Of a stretch of DNA of 38,093 nucleotides, positions 30,461-38,093 are shown piece by piece. The notes beneath the pieces were generated by a model that ran no database searches, was not told where the DNA came from, and was given only the letters and a program-made list of their open reading frames with translations. Source of the stretch: Candidatus Methylomirabilota bacterium (GTDB lineage Bacteria > Methylomirabilota > Methylomirabilia > Methylomirabilales > CSP1-5); the NCBI GenBank assembly GCA_019456075.1, contig VRUN01000010.1, positions 1-38,093 on the forward strand, read 5' to 3'. Both the position numbers and the translations under genes were made by a program. How positions within the stretch are numbered: the first letter of the stretch is position 1; each line of letters opens with the position of its first letter.

Positions 30461-31507
30461 CTACGAGGCGACTTCCGTCAAGTGCCGGCTCACCAGCTTC
30501 GCGGTAAAGTCCACGAGGGGGATGATTCGGCTGTACTCCATCCGGGTCGGACCGATCACCCCGAGCGTCCCCAGAAGGTGCTCCCCACACCAATACGGGG
30601 CCGTCACCAGACTCAGGTCTTGCAATTCTCGGATGACGTTTTCCGAGCCGATGATTGTGGTCAACGCCTCTTGGGTCAAACATTGGTCGAGGATCTTCAC
30701 GAGCTTCGACGTCTCCTCGAAGGCCGCAAAAATCGAACGCATCTTCTCGACATCGGCAAACTCTGGCTGATCCATGATGTTGGCGGTCCCGCCGATGTAG
30801 ACTTCTCCCTCCATGTCTCCCGCAAAGCTCTTCTGCCCCAGCTTGAGGGCCCGGCGGAGGAGTTCGTCATACATCGCCTTTTCCTCAGCCATCTTCTTCA
30901 CGAGAAGCTGCCGCACCCGAGAAAGGGACAACCCCTCCACCAAGGTGTTGAGTAGCCTGGCAATCTTATTCAACTCGTCCTGGGGAATCACCTCGTCAAG
31001 GATGACCATGCTATGATGGACCTGCCCGGACGTGGTAATCAGGATAACCAGGACCCGCTCCCCTGCCAGGTGGAAGAACTCGATTCGCTTGACCGCCAAC
31101 TGGTCCACCCGAGGTACGAGGACCACTCCGACCGACCGCGAGAGGCCAGAGAGCAGCTTCGAGGCTTCACGCATCAGGTCCTCCACTTCCCCTTGGGGGG
31201 GACGGAATTTCCTCTCGATCATGCTCTCCTCTGCCCGGGTGAGCGGGCGCCGACTCATCAGGCTGTCGACGTAGACTCGGTACCCCAGGTCAGTGGGAAC
31301 CCTGCCCGCGGAGGTATGGGGCTGGTCGAGATACCCGAGCTCCGCCAGATCGGCCATGATATTCCGAATGGTCGCCGGACTGAGTCGGAACCCGTATTTC
31401 CGCGCAACGCTTCGGGAGCCGACGGGCTCAGCACTCGAAATATAATCCTGAATGATCGCCCGCAGGACGTCCCGTTCCCGTTCGGTCAACCCGGCTGACG
31501 TGCCCAT
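30461..31507 (-). CDS. hrcA: heat-inducible transcription repressor HrcA
   Basis: LTERERDVLRAIIQDYISSAEPVGSRSVARKYGFRLSPATIRNIMADLAELGYLDQPHTSAGRVPTDLGYRVYVD. Confidence 0.96.
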   Translation of the reverse strand: MGTSAGLTERERDVLRAIIQDYISSAEPVGSRSVARKYGFRLSPATIRNIMADLAELGYLDQPHTSAGRVPTDLGYRVYVDSLMSRRPLTRAEESMIERKFRPPQGEVEDLMREASKLLSGLSRSVGVVLVPRVDQLAVKRIEFFHLAGERVLVILITTSGQVHHSMVILDEVIPQDELNKIARLLNTLVEGLSLSRVRQLLVKKMAEEKAMYDELLRRALKLGQKSFAGDMEGEVYIGGTANIMDQPEFADVEKMRSIFAAFEETSKLVKILDQCLTQEALTTIIGSENVIRELQDLSLVTAPYWCGEHLLGTLGVIGPTRMEYSRIIPLVDFTAKLVSRHLTEVAS

Positions 31508-31576
31508 CGGTACACCTCGCGCTCGTCCCGATCAGACAGCTTGCCAAGGGCTCTGGACAAGCCCATATTCGTCGAT

Positions 31577-31677
31577 CGGATCGGGGTTAGCCCCGATCCG
31601 AAATTCTGCCGTGATCTCTAAAGGAGCCAATACACCTCGATCTCGGGCTCCGCGGAGGCCATCCGAGGTGCTGGCTC
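31577..31677 (-). promoter_or_regulatory. structured 5' leader of hrcA (two strong stem-loops)
   Basis: CGGATCGGGG-TTAG-CCCCGATCCG at 31577-31600; GAGCCA/CACCTCG (31624-31639) pair with CGAGGTG/TGGCTC (31664-31677). Confidence 0.55.
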
Positions 31678-31699
31678 TCAATCTTCCTTCGGATCGGGG

Positions 31700-31726
31700 C
31701 TAGCACTCTCATCTTATGAGTGCTAA
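31700..31726 (-). promoter_or_regulatory. CIRCE operator
   Basis: CTAGCACTC-TCATCTTAT-GAGTGCTAA versus consensus TTAGCACTC-N9-GAGTGCTAA, one mismatch. Confidence 0.93.
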
Positions 31727-31740
31727 TTCCTCGCACCACG

Positions 31741-31769
31741 AAGATAAAAAGCAGCCCACCCCTTGTCAA
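31741..31769 (-). promoter_or_regulatory. sigma70 promoter of the hrcA-grpE-dnaJ operon
   Basis: Minus strand TTGACA - 17 nt - TATCTT directly upstream of CIRCE. Confidence 0.75.
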
Positions 31770-31811
31770 GGGGAAAGGGGGTTGCCCTTGGACGGTGCAC
31801 TTCGGACATTT

Positions 31812-32486
31812 TTAGTCGATGACCTTGCCGATCCGATTCCAGCGCGGCCCCCCCTCCTGCGAGTCCCAGGACCAGTATATGACGAACGCCTCCCCCTCCA
31901 CCTTGTGGATGTCCAGAAAGCCCCAAAACCGGCTATCTTGGCTATGGTCCCGGTTGTCGCCGAGGACAAAGAGCTTGTCCATCGGCACGGTGATCGGCCC
32001 AGAGAAGCCTCCGACCGAATGGGGATTCGCAGGTCGTGCCGAGTCCTCGTACATGGCGTGGGACTCCCCCAGCGGCTTGTTATTGATGTACACCTGGTTC
32101 CCGCGAACCTCCACCACCTCTCCCGGGAGTCCGATGACTCGCTTGATGAAGTCGCGACTCTCATCATTGGGATACTTGAAGACGATGATATCCCCCCGCT
32201 CCGGAGCCCAGGGGCCGAGGATCCACGTATCAAGCACGGGGATGCGGATCCCGTAAATAAACTTGTTCACCAGGATATGGTCCCCAACCACCAGTGACGG
32301 TATCATGGACCCGGAGGGGATCTTGAACGCTTGGACCACGAAGGTCCGGATGAACAAGGCCAAGAGAACGGCAACGACCAGCGCTTCTATCCACTCCCGG
32401 GTGGCTGATTTTTGCCGCCCGCGGACCTCCACGCCCGCCGTTTCCTCCACTCCCACTCGCGTCTCGTGTTCCTGCCCGCGATCCAT
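31812..32486 (-). CDS. lepB: signal peptidase I
   Basis: FKIPSGSMIPSLVVGDHILVNKFIYG, RGDIIVFKYP, DFIKRVIGLPGE, LGDNRDHSQDSRFWG. Confidence 0.96.
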   Translation of the reverse strand: MDRGQEHETRVGVEETAGVEVRGRQKSATREWIEALVVAVLLALFIRTFVVQAFKIPSGSMIPSLVVGDHILVNKFIYGIRIPVLDTWILGPWAPERGDIIVFKYPNDESRDFIKRVIGLPGEVVEVRGNQVYINNKPLGESHAMYEDSARPANPHSVGGFSGPITVPMDKLFVLGDNRDHSQDSRFWGFLDIHKVEGEAFVIYWSWDSQEGGPRWNRIGKVID

Positions 32487-32524
32487 CTCTTTCCCTTCTC
32501 CGATGCGCGGGGCGCGTCGTCCGA

Positions 32525-34372
32525 TTACGCCTCGCCGGAACCCTTGGTCCCCCGGAACCCGCCCTCTCCCCCCCGCATGGTCAGAACGGCCATAAAAGCC
32601 TCCTGGGGAATCTCCACGCGCCCCACCTGCTTCATCCGCTTCTTCCCCTCCTTCTGCCGCTCCAACAGCTTGCGCTTTCGGGTCACGTCACCCCCGTAGC
32701 ACTTGGCGGTGACCTGTTTGCGGAGGGGCTTGACGTTTTCCCGGGCGATGATCTTCCCCCCGATCGCGGCCTGGAGCACCACCTCAAAGAGTTGTCGGGG
32801 GATGAGATCCCGGAGTGTTGCGACCAGCTGTCGCCCCCGGTGATAGGCCTGATCTTGATGCACGATGGCAGACAAGGCATCCACCGGCTCCCCGTTGACG
32901 AGGATATCCAGCTTGACGAGATTCGCTTCCCGGAAATCGATCAGCTCATAATCCAGCGAGGCATACCCCCGGCTGAGCGATTTAAGCCGGTCGTAGAAAT
33001 CGAGGACGATCTCGGCCAAGGGGAGATCATAGGTCACGACGATGCGGTGATCCTGCTGATATTCCAGGCCGACTTGAACCCCCCGCTTCTCTTGGCACAG
33101 GGTGAGGACCGGACCCACGTACTCCACCGGAGCCATGATCATGGCCCGAATGTACGGTTCTTCGATGCCAACGACCCGCTCGCGGGCGGGAAGACGAGAG
33201 GGGTTGTCCACTTCCACCAGCGCCCCGCCGGTGAGTCGGACCCGGTAGACAACGGTCGGAGCAGTGGTCAAGAGTTCCACGTCGAATTCTCGCTCTAATC
33301 GCTCCTGGACGATCTCGAGATGGAGCAGTCCCAAGAAACCAGACCGAAAGCCAAATCCCAGAGCCGCCGAGGTCTCTGGCTCAAAGGTAAAGGCCGAGTC
33401 GTTGAGCCGCAATTTCTCCAAGGCCTCCTTGAGGCGAAGATAGTCTCCCCCTTCCACCGGATAGAGCCCGGCAAAGACCATCGGCCGGACCTCACGAAAG
33501 CCCGCGAGGGGGGCAGATGTGGGCCGGTCTGCCTCAGTGATGGTATCCCCGACCCGGACCTGACGCACATCTTTTATCCCCGCCGTGAGATACCCGACCT
33601 CTCCTGCGTGTAACATCGGGACCGGTCGCATGTGTGGGGAGAAGACCCCCACCTTGCTCACCTCGAACGTGACACCACTCGACATGAGGCAAATCCGGAG
33701 CCCCGGCCGGACCAGCCCGTCCACCACGCGGATATAGGCAATCACCCCCTGGAAGGGATCAAACCAGGAATCAAAGACCAATGCCTTGAGGGGCGCGCCG
33801 GGATCTCCCTGCGGTGGGGCGATACGCGCGACGATCGCCTCAAGGATCTCCTGAGTCCCGATCCCCTCCTTGGCGCTGCAGAGGATCACCTCGGACGGAT
33901 CGAGCATCAGGGTGTCTTCCATCTGCTGTGTGACGCGGGCCACGTCGGCGATGGGGAGGTCGATCTTGTTGACCACTGGAATGGGGGTGAGGTTGTGCTC
34001 ACGGGCCAGGTGGAGATTGGCCAGCGTCTGCGCCTCAACGCCCTGAGAGGCATCCACCACCAAGAGGACCCCCTCGCAGGCGCTCAAGGCCCGGCGGACT
34101 TCATACGTAAAGTCGACATGCCCCGGTGTGTCGATCAGGTTGAGGGTGTACCCCGTCCCCTCCCGCGATTCATAAGAGAGCCGGACGGCCTTGGCCTTGA
34201 TGGTGATCCCTCGCTCCCGCTCCAGCTCCATCTGGTCCAGGACCTGCTCGCGCATCTTTGGTGCCGGGACGGTCCCTGTATACTCCAGGAGTCGATCGGC
34301 CAACGTGGACTTCCCGTGGTCGATGTGAGCGATAATGGAGAAGTTCCGAATATACTTCGGGTCATGACTCAT
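32525..34372 (-). CDS. lepA: elongation factor 4
   Basis: [58 protein letters not shown] at 34372. Confidence 0.97.
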   Translation of the reverse strand: MSHDPKYIRNFSIIAHIDHGKSTLADRLLEYTGTVPAPKMREQVLDQMELERERGITIKAKAVRLSYESREGTGYTLNLIDTPGHVDFTYEVRRALSACEGVLLVVDASQGVEAQTLANLHLAREHNLTPIPVVNKIDLPIADVARVTQQMEDTLMLDPSEVILCSAKEGIGTQEILEAIVARIAPPQGDPGAPLKALVFDSWFDPFQGVIAYIRVVDGLVRPGLRICLMSSGVTFEVSKVGVFSPHMRPVPMLHAGEVGYLTAGIKDVRQVRVGDTITEADRPTSAPLAGFREVRPMVFAGLYPVEGGDYLRLKEALEKLRLNDSAFTFEPETSAALGFGFRSGFLGLLHLEIVQERLEREFDVELLTTAPTVVYRVRLTGGALVEVDNPSRLPARERVVGIEEPYIRAMIMAPVEYVGPVLTLCQEKRGVQVGLEYQQDHRIVVTYDLPLAEIVLDFYDRLKSLSRGYASLDYELIDFREANLVKLDILVNGEPVDALSAIVHQDQAYHRGRQLVATLRDLIPRQLFEVVLQAAIGGKIIARENVKPLRKQVTAKCYGGDVTRKRKLLERQKEGKKRMKQVGRVEIPQEAFMAVLTMRGGEGGFRGTKGSGEA

Positions 34373-34424
34373 CGCGGGTTCAAGGGCTGGGGCTTCGAGT
34401 CTTGGAGACGGCATCCACGACCCA

Positions 34425-35402
34425 TCACCACTTCCGCTCGGCGATGAAATCCACCAACATCTCGAGGGACCGCCGGGCGGCCGTGTCAGCAAAGGGGACT
34501 AGCTGTTCCCGCGCTTTGCCCACGTGTCTCCTGGCCTCTTCCACCGTCGCATCGACCCCGCCCCCCTCCGTCACATACCGACGAATCGTTTCCACCTCGG
34601 CCTCCCCCACCTGTCCATCACAGAGGAGACGGCGGATTTCATCCCGCTTTGGGCTCCGGTCCCGGTGGAGGACGTGAATCAGAGGATAGGTTACCTTCCC
34701 CTCCAACAGATCGTTTCCCACAGGCTTTCCGAGGACCTCTTCACTGGCCGCGAAGTCCAAGGCATCGTCCACGAGCTGAAAGCCGATCCCCAGGTTCAGG
34801 CCGAACTCCGTCAAGGCTTCCACCCGCGTTTCGTCCACTCCCGCAATCAATGCCCCCGTCCGGCACGCGGCGGAGAAGAGGGCCGCCGTCTTGCAAGTAA
34901 TGACCATAAGATAGTCCTCGTACAGAATGTCGGGATTCCGGTGCCACTTGAGTTCCAAGATCTCCCCTTCGGTCATCGCCACGGTGGCGTCCGCGAAGGC
35001 TTTGAGGATACGGAAGTCCCCATCACTCACCAGCCGCAGAATCGAGTGTGAGTACAAAAAGTCGCCCGCGAGGACCGAGACGTGGGGGCCCCATCTGGCA
35101 TGAGCTGACGGCTGGCCCCGGCGCTTTTGGGCGTTATCGATAATGTCGTCATGAATGAGGGTGGCGACGTGCATAAACTCGGCCACCACCGCCAAATCGA
35201 CGGCCCGCTCTCCGCCTTCGCATTCGCACACCCGAGTGGAGAGAAGGAGGAGGGCAGGCCGCACCCGCTTTCCGCCGCTACCGAGCACATACGTGGTCAC
35301 CTCGGAGATGAGGTCAGCGCGGCTCGAGATCCTCGCCTGAATTCTCCGTTCGACCTCAGCTAACTCTTTCGCGACCGGGGCGAAGACGAGTTCACGCAAC
35401 AC
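34425..35402 (-). CDS. polyprenyl synthetase family protein
   Basis: [50 protein letters not shown] start at 35402 with upstream GAGGAG. Confidence 0.92.
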   Translation of the reverse strand: MLRELVFAPVAKELAEVERRIQARISSRADLISEVTTYVLGSGGKRVRPALLLLSTRVCECEGGERAVDLAVVAEFMHVATLIHDDIIDNAQKRRGQPSAHARWGPHVSVLAGDFLYSHSILRLVSDGDFRILKAFADATVAMTEGEILELKWHRNPDILYEDYLMVITCKTAALFSAACRTGALIAGVDETRVEALTEFGLNLGIGFQLVDDALDFAASEEVLGKPVGNDLLEGKVTYPLIHVLHRDRSPKRDEIRRLLCDGQVGEAEVETIRRYVTEGGGVDATVEEARRHVGKAREQLVPFADTAARRSLEMLVDFIAERKW

Positions 35403-35515
35403 GGAGTGAGCTCCTCGCGCAGAGGCCTCCCGCGCGACATCGCGGCCGCGCGGCCCGTTGGGCAACGCCGTCCACCATAGCACAGGGACACATCGCGTTC
35501 AACACCCATCAAGAG

Positions 35516-35612
35516 GTTCAGAGTTCAGGGTCCATGGTTCATGGTTTAGAGTTTTCAGAAAGAAATCGCGAAGTTGCCCTGAACGATGAACCCTGGCCCA
35601 TGAACTATGTGA
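35516..35612 (-). repeat. heptanucleotide repeat element H (downstream of the PAP2 gene)
   Basis: GTTCAGA GTTCAGG GTCCATG GTTCATG GTTTAGA GTTTTCA ... CCTGAAC GATGAAC CCTGGCC CATGAAC. Confidence 0.88.
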
Positions 35613-36138
35613 GGCGCTTTTCCGCTCCACGCATGAGGCGGATGAACATGGCAGCGCAGATCAGGCCCACAAGGACCCCGCCTACCACATCGGCTGGATA
35701 GTGAACCCCGACATAGACCCTGGAATACCCCACCGCAGCGGCCACCAGGAGGAGGGGGATCGCCAAGATCCGGTAGGAATAGGCAAAAAGGACGGCCTGG
35801 GCCGTGACATTCGTGGCGTGACTCGAAGGAAAGGAGAAAGGGCTCCCATTACAGCTGACGAGGACACGCACAGCCTCCAGGGCCTGACAGGGCCGAGGGC
35901 GCTGGAACCAATGCTTGAGCAACTCGCTCACCCCATACGAGACGACAAACAGCAGCAAGGCCATGACGACCACGACCCGTCCCTTTCGATCTCCCCAGAC
36001 GAGTAGCCCGATTCCCCCGACGGCAAGAAAGAGGAGGAGAGGACCGGGATCGGTGATAGCCGGCATGAGACGATCGAAGACAGCATTGCTGAGATCACTG
36101 TTGATCACCCGAAAGATGGTGAGGTCAAGACCAGACAT
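35605..36138 (-). CDS. PAP2 family phosphatase
   Basis: KHWFQRPRPC, SFPSSHATN, YSRVYVGVHYPADVVGG; start at MSGLDLTIF. Confidence 0.88.
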   Translation of the reverse strand: MSGLDLTIFRVINSDLSNAVFDRLMPAITDPGPLLLFLAVGGIGLLVWGDRKGRVVVVMALLLFVVSYGVSELLKHWFQRPRPCQALEAVRVLVSCNGSPFSFPSSHATNVTAQAVLFAYSYRILAIPLLLVAAAVGYSRVYVGVHYPADVVGGVLVGLICAAMFIRLMRGAEKRLT

Positions 36139-36208
36139 CACGCGTCCCGCTTCGCCAGGAGAAAGATGGACCGGTGTGTCACCACGAGTCTTTTTCCGTG
36201 GCCCACCC

Positions 36209-36587
36209 TCACTCCTCAACCGGTCTGCGGAACACCTGACGGACTGCGTAGACCGGGTTGCCTTGCGATTCGTGATAGACCCGGACCAAGAGCTCTCCCA
36301 ACAGCCCCAGGACGATGAGCTGGACCCCCCCGATCGCGAGCGGGACAGTGAGCAGGAGGAGGGGACGGGTGCCGATATCGTGTCCCCCCACCACCGGAGA
36401 CGACCTAGTTGGCGATTCGAGAGGGGAGTCGCCGGCTCCCCTCATCCACCAGGACCACCTCGTAGGGGAGGCCGAGGGGATCCCAGGCCTCTCCAATGGC
36501 GCTCCCCAGGGGGCGCAGGTTTTTCTCCTCGTTGACCCCCGGGATCACGAGAGAAAGGGGGAGGGTTTGGGATGGATCAGGGTTCAT
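36209..36587 (-). pseudogene. remnant of a family 2 glycosyltransferase (internal deletion)
   Basis: N-terminal piece LSLVIPGVNEEKNLRPLGSAIGEAWDPLGLPYEVVLVDEGSR then stop; C-terminal piece RPLLLLTVPLAIGGVQLIVLGLLGELLVRVYHESQGNPVYAVRQV in another frame; middle absent. Confidence 0.78.
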
Positions 36588-36614
36588 GGTTCAGGGTTTC
36601 GGAGTTACAGTTTA
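36581..36614 (-). repeat. heptanucleotide repeat element I1
   Basis: GGTTCAT GGTTCAG GGTTTCG GAGTTAC AGTTTAG; contains the start codon of the glycosyltransferase remnant. Confidence 0.7.
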
Positions 36615-36738
36615 GGGGCCACGATCACTGTGTGGACCCTGACAAAAGAAATCGCGGACCGCGCAGTCCATAGGAAGGGGTCCGCTCAACTTGGCGAGAT
36701 GCTACCACACCCCACTTCCGTGTCCAGCGCTTTGTTTT

Positions 36739-36766
36739 GGTTCACGGTTCACAGTTCACGGTTCAC
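36739..36766 (-). repeat. heptanucleotide repeat element I2
   Basis: GGTTCAC GGTTCAC AGTTCAC GGTTCAC. Confidence 0.9.
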
Positions 36767-36856
36767 GGAAGAGCCTTACGATCCCCTGACGATCAATAAT
36801 GCAGCAGCAACTGTACTTACGAGGTGGGTTACGTTGAAAGGAGGTGGGGAAATTCG

Positions 36857-37597
36857 TTAGGGAAGATCGTCGAAGGACCCCATCAGCCGGTAGAACCGCT
36901 TGAGCGTCACTTCCGGATCTTGCTCCACGCTCCTTCCCTCGAGGAGCAGGGCGATCTTTTCAGCCAGGAGAATCCGCTCGGCGTGGGTTGGATGGCCGCC
37001 CGCCTCTGTATCCCCGAACCCCGAGGCAAGTTCGACCGCCATCCGCTCAAACACTTTGGTCCCAACCTTGATATCATAGCCGGCGCGGTGCGCGTAAAAC
37101 AGTCCCCGAATGTCCGCCTCTCGCTCTGCCCCTTTCTGGGTCCCTCCGAGCAGACCGTGATCAGCCAAGCTGGGGAGATGGCCCAGCTCGTGGCCTACGA
37201 CCACCGCCAGTTCATCGTCGCTCTTGACGAACCTGAGCATTCCCAGGCACACCTTGATCCGCTCCTCCCCCACATAGGCGTCCACCGCATCACACCCCAC
37301 CACCTCATCCGTCACACGGGGCGGGTCCGGCATGCCGAGCAGCAGGCGCGTGAGCACCCCTTCAAGCCGCACCTGCTGACGCCACCTGAACTGCGCGGCC
37401 CTCTGCTCTAACCAGGCGGCCTGGGCTTGTTCCTTCTGCTCGGACACCAATACGCTGAGGCCCGGTTCGCGGAAGCCCGAGGCGCAGGCCGTCAGCAGCG
37501 CTAAGACGCTGGCCGTCAGCACCATTATCCCGAGACGGACCACATTCCGCCCCCGCGTCATCAGACTGTATTCTTTCCGTTCGCCAGTGCTGTCCAA
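36857..37597 (-). CDS. M48-family-like metalloprotease, putative lipoprotein
   Basis: Signal/lipobox MVLTASVLALLTACAS; AVVVGHELGHLPSLADHG (HExxH) and EREADIRGLFYAHRAGYD. Confidence 0.82.
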   Translation of the reverse strand: MDSTGERKEYSLMTRGRNVVRLGIMVLTASVLALLTACASGFREPGLSVLVSEQKEQAQAAWLEQRAAQFRWRQQVRLEGVLTRLLLGMPDPPRVTDEVVGCDAVDAYVGEERIKVCLGMLRFVKSDDELAVVVGHELGHLPSLADHGLLGGTQKGAEREADIRGLFYAHRAGYDIKVGTKVFERMAVELASGFGDTEAGGHPTHAERILLAEKIALLLEGRSVEQDPEVTLKRFYRLMGSFDDLP

Positions 37598-38024
37598 TTA
37601 ATCTCCACCTGGCCGAGAACGCCTCCGGGCCCGCTACGGCTTCAGATCCGCATCCCCCGGGTAGAATCCTTTCCGGAAGCCCCTCTGGCGATGCAGCCTC
37701 CCGGGCTAGATTCCGAGCCTGTGTCCGATCCACCACCCCGAGAGAAATTGGCGTGGTATTTTGTGCACGTTCTATGCCAAGGCCTGAACCCGGTTTGAGG
37801 CAGACTCGGGGAAGTTAAAAGAAGGGGAGGGCACGAGAGAGGCAAGAAACACCGAGGGGCACTGTGGAAGTGTAGGAAATATCCCCACACAAACCCTCAG
37901 CGCCCCTTTGGGAAGTCTATAGCACCCACGAGGAGTAACTTGGAGGACTGATTGAGATTATCGGAGAAGGCGGCCCTAGCAGCGAATCGGTTTCGATGCC
38001 TTCTACGGGGCCCGGGAAATCCCG

Positions 38025-38093
38025 TTACTCGAGCTCGTCAATGCTGTAAACGACCGGGGTCCCCCACCAGCCTTCCTGTTTCGCGAGTTCTCT
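38025..38093 (-). CDS. 3' end of a CDS running off the window edge
   Basis: Open to the edge on minus strand: RELAKQEGWWGTPVVYSIDELE-stop; too short to identify. Confidence 0.35.
   Translation of the reverse strand, partial: RELAKQEGWWGTPVVYSIDELE

Noticed and set aside
37362-37890. Two minus-strand ORFs (124 aa and 82 aa) upstream of the M48 gene
   Set aside because: No motifs, composition looks like out-of-frame GC-rich sequence, and the first overlaps the well-supported M48 CDS.

Overview
The window is a gene-dense, GC-rich bacterial chromosome segment with essentially every gene on the minus strand. In transcription order (right to left) it holds: M48 lipoprotein protease, glycosyltransferase remnant, PAP2 phosphatase, polyprenyl synthase, lepA, lepB, promoter+CIRCE-hrcA-grpE-dnaJ, truncated rsmE, polA 5'-3' exonuclease domain only, coaE, rho, rpmE, prfA, prmC, murA, hisG-hisD-hisB-hisH-hisA-hisF-hisIE, rpsU-yqeY-mutS2-dnaG-rpoD, a CAT-anticodon tRNA (probably tRNA-Ile2), zinc-ribbon protein, RNase H-like, DUF721/DciA-like, lpxC, ntrY/ntrX-like two-component system, phosphoribosyltransferase, HAMP protein. 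The most unusual signal is a dispersed set of about ten short arrays of tandem 7-nt units (8-nt at one locus). Each locus has its own unit sequence, and most are built as [unit]n - spacer - [reverse-complement unit]m hairpins. They sit in gene junctions, flank the tRNA on both sides, and are inserted in-frame inside hisF and hisH, where they encode PSALSPQ-type heptapeptides. Other leads are a structured hrcA leader with mutually exclusive pairings linked to CIRCE, a long rho leader, and three truncated genes (polA, rsmE, a GT2 glycosyltransferase). All calls come from reading the sequence and supplied ORFs; no database search was possible.
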